Counted from the stretch's first letter, positions 23,414-34,135 are shown. The stretch: 64,000 nt of DNA from Clusia tigrina (GCA_920105625.2 OV050030.1:177335315-177399314); one strand, 5' to 3'. Numbers and translations: made by a program. The notes: generated by a model from the letters alone, not told the origin.

Positions 23414-24418
23414 CTATTGGCACCACAAGACTAGCACCACAAGACTAGCACCTTCGAGTGGTCCCCATGGGGGCACGTTATTGACTACACTATTGAGCCA
23501 ATCAAAGTTGGCCTGAGACGCGCACGACACCTGTAGAGTGCTGTCGTTTGTCTCATAGCCCTTCGCATTAGCTTCAGGAACGGAGGCAATGACGCGACGC
23601 ATCAGATGACCGTTGCAGTATTTTATCTCTGCATCAATCAGCCGATGGTCAGGCGCCAGCTTCCCAATCACCGCCATCGGTTGCGGGCCGGTAGCCTTCT
23701 CGCTGTACGATGGCTTGGCTGCACCTTTGGAAGTGCTTGGGCGATGGTCCAGCTCACCACCCTCCACTGGCAAAGACTTCGCCGGGCAGATGGTTTTGCT
23801 GCGTGCAAGGGGCTGGGCATACTGCAGGTTATTGGCAACATTCTTTCCCGCCACATTAGCCGCCGCCGAGGTTTCGCTCGTACCCTTTGGGGTCGTGGCG
23901 CCACCAGCAGTAACAGCTGCAGGGCAGGTGGGTATGTTGTTTTCAGCAACAATCTTCCGCCGCTTACCTCGCAAGCGAGATTTCGGAGCGGTCAATCCCT
24001 CCGCAGGCTCCGTGGCTTCCGTGGGTGTCACTTCCGCCGACCTGGGCCTTTTGGAGGGAGTTGACACAGAAGGGCCGGCAGAGCCTCGTGAGGATTTCTC
24101 CTGCACGAGCCTAGCAAACCGCTTCCTTCTCTTCCTTCCCGCTTGAGTTCACGTTGCCCCAGAACAACTGGTCGGTCGTTCCGCCACTGTGGTGACTTCC
24201 CGACGCAGGCCCTCTAGATCCAGGGTACGTTCCTCCGTCTCTGAAGAAGAAGAGATTGCGGTAACAACCCTCGTCACCTCCAGGATGCGCTCTCGCTGAT
24301 AAAGGCGAGATACTTTAGCGATGGTTGGGGCCTCCAGAATCCGTGCTCCTGCCGCCGAAGCGGGTGGATTTCCACATGCGTGGGTTCCACCTGGAGTATA
24401 AAACCTAGTGTTGACCAT
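23414..24418 (-). pseudogene. LOA-like ORF1 (gag-like) with one in-frame stop (copy A)
   Basis: One frame runs from ATG 24418 to the stop at 23414, interrupted only by TGA at 24149-24151. ORF1 proteins bind element RNA and form particles. The N-terminal part is Ala/Arg-rich with a charged stretch (SSSSETEERTLDLEGL); the middle is basic and Ser/Pro-rich (RLRGKRRK); the C-terminal part (IDAEIKYCNGHLMRRVIASVPEA, FDWLNSVV, PPWGPLEGASL) resembles the DUF4780-type domain of insect non-LTR elements. A 14-bp tandem duplication (CACCACAAGACTAG twice, 23421-23448) sits inside its last codons and changes the C terminus. Confidence 0.75.
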
Positions 24419-24624
24419 CGCCAGACAGTGGTTTTTGTTCGGGACTCCTCCCTAGCCAGTTTGGTCCACGGATGGTACCCATTCTCTATACCATCATTGA
24501 GACATAACTCCCGCCCCTCCTAAGAGGTTCAGAAGTAATGTCATTTGCCTACCAAGGGTCCCCCTATCCGCCACCTGGGGACGCGTCCGATGGGATGGCA
24601 GGCAAATCCAACACGGAGCCCCCA

Positions 24625-25045
24625 ACCCAAAAGAGTGTTATAAATCTGTAATATATAAATTGGGGTGGCAGCTGGGGGCACTATTGATAGTTTGTCAATA
24701 TTTTTTTTGTCCTCTTGTGCCATCCGCTTTGTTGGCCTGGAGCTCGATGTCGGCGTGGAGCCATCCATCCGATCGGGTTCTTTTAGGGATCGTTCGCGCA
24801 GACACGTTTGCAGGATTTGCTGCCAAGGACCGAGCTGTTTCCAGCGATATGCCCCTGGCAAGCAAGGCCTTTTCATTACATCTCATCCGACTCCTGGCTA
24901 ATAGTGATACCTATATCCTCCGGCCTATCGGACAAGAGACGGATGCCCCCTCCAACTGGTCGTGTTCCATACTTTCATCGGCGATGGGACCAGTTGCCCT
25001 CTCGACTAATGATGGCTGTTGGCTCTTTGAACATTTGAAGGTATG
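24625..25045 (-). pseudogene. Non-LTR ORF1 N-terminal fragment, unit 6
   Basis: Same fragment as in unit 3, with ARGISLETARSLAANP and KRTRSDG at 24886-24760 and the same TAG near 24913. At its downstream end it abuts the LOA-like insertion instead of env. It is a separate gene fragment from the LOA-like ORF1 next to it: they share no obvious sequence. Confidence 0.5.
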
Positions 25046-25644
25046 CATTCCATATTTTTAATAAATCAATTTATTATCTTTATACATATAGTTATTTTTT
25101 TATTTGTTTGCGTTTTGGTCCCCTATGGGAAGGCTAATTGAAACGGTAGGTTCGCCGGACCTCATACGGAGTTCACTATTAAACTTGACTCTACCCCGTC
25201 AAGCAAGCTCACTGGCATAGTTGTTCCACCATAAGTTTAGGGGGTTGTTTGGGTCAGTAGGTCTGATGAACCCTGCCCCAGGGAGTTTTTCTTGCTCCCG
25301 CCCGGCTATCCCGCCCAAATCCAGCAACCCAAATCCAGCAGAGACATGACCGTACTGAAAGTGGGCCATTGGTCTGAAAAGGGTAGCCGCACTTCCCCGA
25401 AGGGCTAACCAATTCATTAGTGTCGAGCGATTCGGCGGTCTCCACGAAACGTTCGATATGGGCCAGTAGGACTACTAACTAGCCTTAACGACTGAGCAGG
25501 AATCGTAGAAGACTACTTTCTGCCTGTGCGATAGAGGTAGTTCTTAGTTTGTGTAATGGACCATGTCACCGTGTTTCATGTGCCATGTTCCAGCGCACAG
25601 TAAGCCGGTACACCGCAACAAGGTTGAATACCTAATCTAGGGGG

Positions 25645-26522
25645 GATCCTTAATTAAAAAAAGGTACAGCCAAACTAAAACGCGAAATTGGGTTAGCTAA
25701 AAAACGATCAATTAATAATTTTACAGCCGAAATAAACCCAACGATGCCAATTGCGAAAATTTGGACGAAAATATGGCGATTCTGTGGTTATAAAAGCACC
25801 CATGGTATACAATGCATTCACGACCCAAATTCTTCCTCACAATCAACCGCAGATAAAATACGTATTTCGAATATTTTTAGCGAAGTCTGGGATATTTTAA
25901 AAAGCGCTTAACATATCAATATTCCAAACTCACCCCTCACTCATACGATCCAACTACTCCCGCCTTGGCATCTAAAATCTTCAGCAATCAATACTTACAT
26001 AAATTCATAATTCAAAATCGGAAGGAATTACAAGCTACAGCGTCACTAACGAAACTAAAATTATTAAATTGTGCAACAATTGAAACTAAAATTATTAAAT
26101 ACGTTTGTGTTGCTCCTATGACTTCTACTCGTAACTCCATTTTCTCCGACATCAAACATTTCCTGAAAATATACCACACCGACATAAATAAGCTGATTTG
26201 GAACGTTACCTCGACATGGTATAAAGACATAAACCCTCACCGAATATCTCTTGTCGATTATTTACCTCGAACCAGAGACACAATCAGTAGACTGGACAGC
26301 AACAAATTACTAAGAGTCAGATTAGGTCATTCAAAAATTTCTCACGGATATCTGATTAATATTGACCCCAACTCGTTATGCAACTGCATTATCCAAACTC
26401 TTAATAGTCTCCTATCACATTACCTCCTTGAATGTCCAGAACTGAACCGCTTAAGATATTATGTGTTTCACCATGATGAACCCCTAACCCTTCTCTCTAA
26501 CCCCTCCCCAACAGATATTTGA
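25645..26522 (+). pseudogene. I-like ORF2 remnant, unit 6 (RT core deleted)
   Basis: The linker (25645-25895, IWRFCGYKS) runs to GATATT and then jumps directly into the C-terminal part at TTTAAAAAGCGC. About 1 kb that includes all RT motifs is lost. The C-terminal part is open at 25965-26522 (185 codons, RLGHSKISHGYL, CNC...HYLLECPEL). Confidence 0.8.
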
Positions 26523-26710
26523 AAAAATCCTGAAATTTTTAAAAACATCTAAATTATATTACCTAATTTAATTCTCCCTCGTTACCTAACTCCTTTTACC
26601 CATAAGAAGCTAAAGGCCATAGTTTCTATTGCTGCTATAGTTATAATTAGGTATTCATTTAGTTAATACACTAATTTTATTAATAAATTAAAAATAAAAT
26701 TTTAGACTTG

Positions 26711-27404
26711 GTAAAAAGGAAATATTTTAGATAACTTAAATAAATATGTATTAGAAGACAACCAGGGAGGAAAAATAAATGAAGATTTGTTTCAAGTTAA
26801 CGATTTGTTAAATCTTTATTTTAAAAAATGTAATAGGTTTCCGTTTGACTGGACATCAGCACCAACTCGTGCACCATTAAAACACTTGTATTAAAACGTT
26901 ATAAAATATATTTGTTCGCGGCGCTTTGCGTGCGCTCCGTTTCATCAGCCTAACTTGAATATGCCAAACTTTTACAGAGTTCTCCACTTAGACCCGCACT
27001 ATGTTTCTTTCTGATTCGCTAGCATCTTAGTGAATTCAAGGTCGATCTGCTTACCTTAGTAAAAAGGAAATATTTTAGATAACTTAAATAAATATGTATT
27101 AGGAGACAACCAGGGAGGAAAAATAAATGAAGATTTGTTTCAAGTTAACGATTTGTTAAATCTGTATTTTAAAAAATGTAATAGGTTTCCGTTTGACTGG
27201 ATATCAGCACCAACTCGTGCACCAATAAAACACTTGTGTTAAAACGTTATAAAATATATTTCTTCGCGGCGCTTTGCGTGCGCTCCGTTTCATCAGCCTA
27301 ACTTGAATATGCCAAACTTTTACAGAGTTCTCCACTTAGACGCGTAATATGTTTCTTTCTGATTCGCTAGCATCTTAGTGAATTCAAGGTTGATCTGCTT
27401 ACCA
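26711..27404. repeat. Local tandem duplication of ~345 bp beside the BEL element
   Basis: 26711-27055 (from GTAAAAAGGAAATATTTTAG to CTGCTTACC) is repeated at 27059-27404. The two differ at several bases (AGAAGAC/AGGAGAC, CCCGCACTATG/CGCGTAATATG, TTGTTCGCGG/TTCTTCGCGG), so the second copy is more likely from another unit by unequal exchange than a fresh slippage product. The BEL element inserted in the right-hand copy. Copy B has the same structure near 48628-49321. Confidence 0.85.
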
Positions 27405-27406
27405 TC

Positions 27407-27921
27407 TGTTTAAGGATCTTTTTCCTTAAATGGTTGCCAGTTCGGTGCTTGTACCAAAATGACTGATGAATTGTTATATGGTGCTTGTACCAGTATAACG
27501 TAGGTTAATCACAAATTGATTAGTTAGTGTGCTATTTCGGTGCTTGTACCAATATAGCTGTTGCGATTGTTATATGGCGCATGAACTAGTATAACTTAAA
27601 AGGAACACAAATGCGTGTGGTTGATGGAGTCAATTATTAAAAGCTGACTGATTTATTTCATAAAGGTGTCAACTTATATACTAATTGATACACATATAAT
27701 TACAATAACAATTAAGGAATTTAAGTAATGCTTACGTACAAAATAAAACGGAAATATCATGTTACTTAAAATTAAAGAAATTGAAAATAAATTTTCACCC
27801 ATATAAAAATGCTAGCTTGCAAAATTGTGCATACATATGTGCAAATATAGCTAACTGCAATTTGATGTGCATATTCGTTCGTGGAGCAGTGGGATCGCTA
27901 CGCTCGGCATATGGTTAAACA
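27407..27921 (-). repeat. BEL 3' LTR (copy A)
   Basis: This 515-bp direct repeat of 34157-34669 lies downstream of the coding region. About a dozen differences from the 5' LTR are visible, for example GGATCTTTTT/GGATATTTTT, TTAGTGTGC/TTAGTTTGC and ACCCATATAAAAATG/ACACATAAAAATG. The purine-rich GGCCGGGAGGA just before it on minus (about 27922-27932) may be the polypurine tract. Confidence 0.95.
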
Positions 27922-28367
27922 TCCTCCCGGCCTTGAGCGGCAGTCGCTCTACCCGATCTATCGTAAGTCGTAACGAACTCCAGGTCTGCTGATTCAGCTG
28001 CATCGTGAAGGTCCAAAGGTCCTTGAGATGTTGCTCGTTTTGTTGAATTTTTTGAATGGTTTCTGCGGCGTTTTTTGCATATTCTGAGTCAAGAACGCCA
28101 AACAGTGAGTGTGCAACATTACCTATGAAGTCAATTGCGCCTCGCTTCGTACGTGTATTGTGACTGGCCTGCAACAATTTTATTTCTGGCGTCCAATTCA
28201 TTTGCCAATCGCTGTATTATTGTTGTTGTAGTGGAGCATGCTTTCGGGTCACGGGTTGATTCACACGATCGCTGGAGTATTTGTGGATAACCCTTGAGTT
28301 TGTCAAACTCTTTCCAATATGATTGCATGTCCACATAGGTGATGATACTCCATTGACTGGTTGCCAA
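27851..28367 (-). pseudogene. env: BEL/roo-type env ectodomain fragment, 3'-truncated (copy A)
   Basis: Two overlapping minus frames: 28367-28131 (MQSYWKEFDKLKGY, CESTRDPKAC) and 28201-27851, with a furin-like RTKR directly followed by GAIDFIGNVAHSLFGVLD, the layout of a cleaved fusion subunit as in roo-type envelopes. There are frame breaks near 28345 and 28190. After about 27925 the sequence is LTR, so the rest of the fusion subunit and the membrane anchor are missing. The product would not be a functional membrane fusogen. Confidence 0.75.
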
Positions 28368-28887
28368 TGTTTTCGAAGTATATTCCGGGATCGGAGGAAA
28401 ATGGTTTGTTTTGTATTGATGAAGACGAACAAGCAGGCAAAAAGAGAGTCACCAACAATACTGCTACAATTGATGACGTGGCTGTGATTCGCGTACGTTT
28501 GGTAGGAGGCGCTCCATTGATTGCCGTTTCCTTCGAGGCTGGTTTATTATCAGTGGAGTATGTCTGACTTGTCGTGGTTTCTGGTGAATTGTCTTCCTCA
28601 GGTACAATGGGAAGTGGGGCTAATTTGTGAATTGGTCGCCTCAGAATGCTTGTGGCAGTTCTTACATCTGCGACTCTGATTAGGCCGTCATCTCCTCTTA
28701 TCACCTTGGTAATTCTTCCTAATGGCCATTTCAGTGGTGGCGCATTTTCATCCTTAATTATCACCATCATGCCAGGATTAACACTGTGACAGGCGCTCTT
28801 CCATTGGTATCGATATTGCAAGGTGTTCAAATATTCATTGTCCACCTCCTCCAGAATTCTGTACGTAAGTGAGACACAATTTGCCAT
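28303..28887 (-). pseudogene. BEL integrase C-terminal DUF5641 region fused to env start (copy A)
   Basis: The frame starts with NEYLNTLQYRYQW and holds GMMVIIKDENAPPLKWPLGR and VRTATSILRRPIHKL, the DUF5641 domain at the end of BEL/Pao integrases. Without a stop it continues into a hydrophobic stretch (SSIVAVLLVTLFLPAC, about residues 139-154) and then DPGIYFENIGN, which looks like the signal/transmembrane segment and first residues of env. It is linked to the integrase core by a frame change near 28845 and breaks near 28345. Confidence 0.8.
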
Positions 28888-29315
28888 CTTTTATGGTAAT
28901 TGGCATGATTTTCTTGTGCTCCTGGGTCGACTATTGATGTTAAAGGTTCCCCTATCAACAAATGTCCGGGGGCGAGTGCTGCTAAGTCGTTTGGATCCGA
29001 TGATAAAGGAGTTATTGGCCGAGAATTTAGGATTGCCTCAGCTTCCAATATCACAGTCTCCATTTCTTCATACGTTAAGGCCGCTGCAGCTAATGTTGAC
29101 TGTAGTAAATATTTAGCGGATTTGACTGCTGCTTCCCATAAACCGCCAAAATGCGGGGCGCGGGGTGGAATGAATGAAAATTCGATGTGCTGCTTACTAC
29201 ATTCGCTGATAATGTGCTGCTTAGCGTGCTTAGCTAGGATAACTTGTTGTAATTCGTACATAAGATTTTTTGTGCCAACAAAGTTAGTGGCATTGTCAAA
29301 ATAGATTGCAGTGGC
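28827..29315 (-). pseudogene. BEL integrase, C-terminal part of catalytic core (copy A)
   Basis: This frame carries the second and third acidic residues of the DDE triad: FDNATNF near 29290 and GGLWEAAVKS near 29135, plus EAILNSRPITPLS. Integrase joins the cDNA to host DNA. The first Asp lies in the neighbouring frame (29296-30558), so the active site is split by a frameshift near 29318. The frame ends at about 28827 after FWRRW. Confidence 0.85.
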
Positions 29316-30558
29316 CTCGTCGTCCTATAAAACGCCTTAGGGCTCCAATGCAGGCCTCTGTTGTTAAATCACTGACTATTTCCATATGTATGGCCTTAGT
29401 AGCGAAGCAACCGAATACAGCTACGTATGCCTTAAGCAGCCGCTTCCCGCGCAGCTTGAAATGTGCATAGATTGGTCCAAAGAAGTCAACGCCGGAAATT
29501 ATGAACGGTCTGGCCGGATGCACTCTGTCCTTAGGAAGGTTTCCCATTATTTGTTGTAGCATTACAGGTTTCATTCTTATGCATCTCACACAGCCCTGAA
29601 TTACCGACCTGGCTAACACCTTTACCTTGATTGGCCAATATCTTTGCCTGCCGATGGATGTTAATGTGTGCGCGCCGGCGTGAAGATGTAGTTTATGTAG
29701 ATCACTTAAGAGGAGTTTGGATAATGGATGACGGTGAGGTAAGAGCATTGGGTGTTTGGCGTCGTAGGTAAGGCTAGATGACTGTAACCGCCCCCCTACT
29801 CTGAGAATTCCATTTGTGTCAACGAACGGGGAAAGAGAGCTGAATGAGCTATTGTTACTCACTGTCGAATATTCCGCTAATTGTGTGAATTCCTTGTTAA
29901 ATTCTTGCTGCTGCATTAGCTTTACAATTGCTATTAGAGCACCTTCCTGTTCATCTGCAGTGGGGCAAGTTGAATCGAATCTTTCATCCCTTTTGAATCT
30001 TTTGAAGCGTTGTATGTATGCTACAATCCTTTGCAAGCGGTGGAAAAAGTTACCATGATTGATGCTTGACAAGAGGTTAGATTCTTTGGTGGTCGTTGCT
30101 ACTGCAGACCCCGATACTATTGATTCCTTGGCCTGACGTAGTTCTAATTCGCATTTTCCTAGAGCTGGTTGAAGTGGCCAGATTGTGATCGATCCATGTA
30201 AAAAACGGGGCCCGTAGAACCAGAAACTGTTATTAATCAACTTCCCTGGAGTCAGGCCTCTTGATATTAGATCCGCTGGGTTGTCTTGTGATCGGACATG
30301 GCGCCATTGTCTTGGAGATGACCATCGTTGAAGTGAAGAGATTCGATTGGCGATAAATGTATGATAATGTGCTGAGTCAGCATTGATCCAGCCGAGGACT
30401 GCTGTGGAATCTGACCAATAGAACACTTCAGCATCGAGGAATGTTGCTCCTTGTTTTAGCTTCTGCATTAATTCTACCGCAAGTTTAGCAGCGCAAAGTT
30501 CTAGTCTAGGCAGCGTAATTTTTTTTGTAGGAGCTACTCTAGATTTTGCGCAAATGAA
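29296..30558 (-). pseudogene. BEL RNase H end and integrase N-terminal part (copy A)
   Basis: Directly downstream of TGA 30559-30561 in the same frame. It starts with LPRLELCAAKLAVEL (RNase H Glu), then YWSDSTAVLGW and DNPADLISRG (two more RNase H Asp). Integrase follows: a His/Cys zinc-binding region (HLHAGAHTL...GCVRC) and the first catalytic Asp in SGVDFFGPIY. The frame ends after FIGRRGHC at 29296, where the true continuation lies in another frame. Confidence 0.85.
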
Positions 30559-31053
30559 TCATACTATGATGGTATCGTGGACATCTGATGATCGTATATA
30601 TGCCACTGCACCATAGGCCCGCTCTGATGCATCTGCGAAGATATGTATTTGGGGATTTTTGGGTGATGCTCCACTAAATATGTATCGTGGGACACTGATT
30701 TTTTGTAGTTCCCTTAATTCAGTGCGAAACTGTAGCCACGTTGTATGAAGATTTTGTGGCAAGGATGCATCCCAGTCTACGTTGAGCTTCCAGAGTGCTT
30801 GAAGAAATATTTTGGCTGTGACGGTGCCAATGAATCCAAGAGGGTCAAAAAGCCTAGATATGTCAGACAGCGTACTGCGTTTTGTGATTTTTCTTGCTTC
30901 TGTAGTAACTATCTTGAGAGTGAATGTATCGCTTATTGGTTGCCAGATAAGTCCCATTGTCTTAATGCTATCCTTTCCGGGTTGACTACAGTTTAACGCT
31001 AGCTCTTGATCACTAGGTGGAATATTTTTGAACAGATGATGGTGGTTGGCGCA
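30559..31053 (-). pseudogene. BEL connection and RNase H N-terminal part (copy A)
   Basis: In the same frame as the RT segment, after TGA 31054-31056. It holds DISRLFDPLGFIGTVTAKIFLQ, conserved in BEL/Pao pol, and FADASERAYGAVAY with the first RNase H Asp. It stops at TGA 30559-30561. RNase H removes RNA from the hybrid during reverse transcription. Confidence 0.85.
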
Positions 31054-32111
31054 TCACTTCCGTAACTTAAATCCGGCCGATCCAAGCATATTTTGTAACT
31101 GTGTTTGAATGTCGACTGCTGCAGATAATGTATTGGCTCCACTCAGTGCATCGTCTACGTAGAAATTAGAATTGATTGCTGCTGCTGCTAAGGGAAATTT
31201 GTGAGTTTGTTGGTTTCCTAGTGTCCGCAATGTTTTAATGGCCAGGTATGGAACCACTGATGTGCCATATGTGACTGTAGCTAGCTGGTAACATTTTAAC
31301 GGCTGCGACGAGTCTTCTCTCCACCAGATAAGCTGGTACTTCCGATCCTCCTTAGCAACCCAAATTTGCTGATACATTTTTTCAATGTCAGCGGTGAAGG
31401 CATATTGTGACAACCGAAACCGAAGTAGTATTTGAACCACATCATCTTGTATACTGGGGCCAATTAACAGAATGTCGTTGAGCGATATATTAGCTGAAAT
31501 TTTGGCTGATGCATCAAATACGACCCTTAATTTTGTTGTGGAACTGTCTGGTTTCATCACCGCATGGTGTGGCAGGAAATAGTGCGGACCTCTGATGGTG
31601 TCAGTTGATACTTCCTCCATATGTCCCAGGGATTCATAATCTCTCATAAACGTCACAAACCGTTGAAGGGCTATGTCCCTTGACTCACCCAAATGCGTAG
31701 GGTCTCCTTGGAAAGGAAGTTTTGCAATGAAGCGGCCATCTGTGCCTCGTTGGGTATGATGGTTGTAGTGTTCTTCACATTGTCGTTCAGTGAGAGTAAA
31801 CTTGGTTGCATCACATTCTTCTAAGCGCCAGAATTTCTCCAATGATTCTTCAAGATTTTCATCCTCCGTGCAAACTCCACAAGTTGCAATTGGACTTGAT
31901 GTATCCTGCCTGTTGTATGCACCACCAACTACCCATCCGAAGAGTGTGTTTTGTAAAATTGTTCCCCCTTCTCCTGGTGATAGTTGTCCAACACATAATG
32001 TTTGGTAAAACAACCCTGCGCCTATCAGCAAATCAATTCGAGCTGATTCATTGAATGATGGATCTGCTAGCTTAATGTTTTTCGGATTTGACCACTGTGA
32101 AATGTCAATAG
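31054..32111 (-). pseudogene. BEL reverse transcriptase (copy A)
   Basis: Reading from just after the A7 run (32112-32118 on minus): ARIDLLIGAG and NTLFGWVVGG, conserved in BEL/Pao pol; RVVFDASAK; motif A FTADIEKMYQQI; and the catalytic YVDDAL with both Asp. The polymerase motifs are intact, but the frame is -1 relative to the protease and ends at TGA 31054 after GFKLRK. Confidence 0.9.
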
Positions 32112-32552
32112 TTTTTTTGGCTGATCAGACACGATTTTAGGAAGAATTTGTGCTTCTATGTGTGTCGTGAATCCAGTGGTCGTTGATTCCAATCCGACGA
32201 TCACCGTCTCTGTGGTTCGCTTTTTGCTATTGCCGATTCCTTCGATGGAAGTGTCGCCTTTTCGCTTACGCAATCCTAATTGCCTTGCTAGGCTTTGTGT
32301 TATGAAATTCAACTGCGAGCCACTGTCGAGGAGCGCGCGACATTTGACTTCCTGTCCCCAATCGGATCTTAACGTTATAGACACGGTACTCAACAGTGCT
32401 GGTCCATGACGAGTTGGTTGCATAGGCAACGCTGCTAACGAAGGTGCTGATGATGGCTTGGTTGTGTTGGCGTTTTCCAGTTTTTCTTGGTCTGATGCTA
32501 GCTGCAAATGCAAAAGCGTATTGTGCTTCCTTGGACACTTGGTACATGATCT
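32067..32552 (-). pseudogene. BEL aspartic protease (copy A)
   Basis: This segment continues the gag frame after TGA 32553-32555, beginning SCTKCPRKHNTLLH, a third Cys/His stretch normally part of gag. The active site reads ALLDSGSQLNFIT (Asp-Ser-Gly), as in the Peptidase_A17/DUF1758 proteases of BEL/Pao. It cuts the polyprotein. The frame stops at 32067, past the A7 run where the RT frame takes over. Confidence 0.85.
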
Positions 32553-34067
32553 TCATGAGCAATTCTTTGAACCATGACCAGTTTTCAAACAGTTGACGCA
32601 TCGTTTTAGGCGTTGAATTGTGTTCAACCGTTGACTTGGAGTCATCTTCAGGAACCTTGGGCACAGGTAGAGTGCATGTGACTGCTTACATATGTCACAC
32701 GCTTGAGCTGATGTGGTGGCACTTAAAGCTTTGTAGTTGCCATGCTGCTTGCCCCTTTCGCTATTAGGCTTGTTGCTCTTGATTCCCAGCGCTTCCAGGG
32801 TTTGGAAACGTATCCTCAAAAAGGCTGGGGATTCCTCCAGTGATGGCATTTTAGTTGGGTCCTGGATGGATTGTTCCCATAAAACGTGCGTTGACTTGCT
32901 GAGTTGCTGAACTAGGATGAATAGCAGAATTGGGTCCCATGATGAAGTGTCTAGACCCAAATTCTGAAGGCTTAAAATGCACTCTCGCGTTGTATCATGC
33001 AGTAATTTGACGTTCGTAGCACTCTCGAGATTTGATGTAGTTTGCGTTAGTAGTCGACACAATGCTGCGTTAACTAAATGCCCCAAGTTTTCGTACCGTT
33101 CGTTGATCACTTGCCATGCGGTCACGTAGTTGTCTGCCGATGTGAGATGACGAATGAGGGCTTCTGCTTCTCCTATAAGGCTGGATTTCAGGTACCACAT
33201 TTTTTGGCACTGTGGTATGGGCTGCTTGTCCACCAGTTCCATGAATAAATCTCGGAATTGTCGCCACTGGAGATAATTACCGTCAAATTTTGGTAACTCC
33301 ACCTTTGGCAATGGTAATTTTGGAGATGCATTTTTTGGCGTGCTTCTATCCACAGCATTGCAGCTGCTCGATTGTTGGCCCATGTCCAAGAGGATGGCCA
33401 ATTTGTTGTGAAACTGTTGTTCGCGTTGGAAGAAGTCTTCAATGTCGTACGTGATGTCTCCAGCTTCACACAGTAGTTTGTGCAAACCTTGTACTATCTG
33501 CCAATGTTGCTCTAGGTTGCTTGCCTGACGCGTGTAGAAACTGCCTGGGTGTATTATCTGGTTGGCAAGCAATTGATCAATCGTCTTAAAGATGTTAGTG
33601 ATGAGTAGTCCTTGTCGTTGAACATGCGACAGAACGGGTTGCGAACGGGACTGTTGTTGGATAGCCCCACCTTCCTGAGTTAGTGGTTGTAGCCGTACTA
33701 GTCCAGGTGATTGTGCTCTTGGCACTGTTGTTGTTGTCTTCGGGAGTATCTTCGATGCCTTCAGCGTATTGATAGTGCCTTGCATTTCCTCGCGAAGCTT
33801 GTAATATTTGGCACCCACCATTGCGTGTATGTCCTTCGCAAAGTATGGGTGAGAAGTGTCATCCCCATAGCTTTTCCGGATCACAACGTCAGATTGGTTG
33901 AATTGTTGCCATTGATTATCAAGTTCTTGCAGCCTTTTTTCCACGAATTCTAATGTCCTTCGTTCGTGAGCTGTTTTCTTATAGCTTGATATCAGTGTTT
34001 GAATGGTCAATGCTCTGTCGTCTTGTTGACGAACCAGCTCTTCCATTGGCATGTTGTCGGAAGTCAT
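32553..34067 (-). CDS. gag: BEL Gag (504 codons, copy A)
   Basis: An uninterrupted frame from ATG 34067. Gag coats the element RNA and builds particles. N-terminal half helical and Gln-rich; a DUF1759-like region at about residues 255-400 (LPKFDGNYLQWRQFRDLF, IGEAEALIRHL); CDICKQSHALYLC at 457-469; a CCHC zinc knuckle CVNCLKTGHGSKNC at 490-503. It stops at TGA 32553-32555, one residue after the knuckle, whereas the protease frame continues in phase, so this is probably a truncated Gag-Pol. The least damaged frame of the element. Confidence 0.85.
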   Translation of the reverse strand: MTSDNMPMEELVRQQDDRALTIQTLISSYKKTAHERRTLEFVEKRLQELDNQWQQFNQSDVVIRKSYGDDTSHPYFAKDIHAMVGAKYYKLREEMQGTINTLKASKILPKTTTTVPRAQSPGLVRLQPLTQEGGAIQQQSRSQPVLSHVQRQGLLITNIFKTIDQLLANQIIHPGSFYTRQASNLEQHWQIVQGLHKLLCEAGDITYDIEDFFQREQQFHNKLAILLDMGQQSSSCNAVDRSTPKNASPKLPLPKVELPKFDGNYLQWRQFRDLFMELVDKQPIPQCQKMWYLKSSLIGEAEALIRHLTSADNYVTAWQVINERYENLGHLVNAALCRLLTQTTSNLESATNVKLLHDTTRECILSLQNLGLDTSSWDPILLFILVQQLSKSTHVLWEQSIQDPTKMPSLEESPAFLRIRFQTLEALGIKSNKPNSERGKQHGNYKALSATTSAQACDICKQSHALYLCPRFLKMTPSQRLNTIQRLKRCVNCLKTGHGSKNCS

Positions 34068-34135
34068 GATAAATTATTGATGAGCTTTATTCAGCTGATG
34101 TCCTCAGGAATGGTAGATGTGCCGTGTCCTGTTGA

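Larger units (their letters stand above)
21389..24624 (-). mobile_element. LOA-like non-LTR retrotransposon lacking RT (copy A)
   Basis: On minus the element runs from about 24616 (5' end) to a 17-base poly(A), seen as T at 21396-21412. It is flanked by a near-identical repeat, AGCCCCA at 21389-21395 and AGCCCCCA at 24617-24624, which is the uninterrupted target in unit 3 near 8660. Order: ~200-bp leader, ORF1, endonuclease part of ORF2, then a minisatellite directly before the poly(A). The reverse transcriptase is absent. Poly(A) plus target duplication show true retrotransposition, presumably with RT supplied by a full-length relative (inference). Confidence 0.85.
20124..26522. repeat. Array unit 6 (long form, with LOA-like insertion, RT deleted)
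   Basis: Layout: 20124-20524 I-like tail and unassigned stretch (16 bp lost near 20384); 20525-21388 env; 21396-24616 LOA-like insertion; 24625-25045 ORF1-like; 25065-25644 leader-like (palindrome region shortened to GGTCCCCTATGGG); 25645-26522 ORF2 remnant lacking RT. Net length without insertion is about 3.17 kb. Confidence 0.9.

Noticed and set aside
23606..24146. Plus frames of 152 and 177 codons
   Set aside because: They lie opposite LOA-like ORF1 and have no motif of their own. The minus strand fits the element's order and its DUF4780-like end.
31790..32054. Plus frames opposite BEL RT
   Set aside because: Shadows of pol, which shows intact RT motifs on minus.
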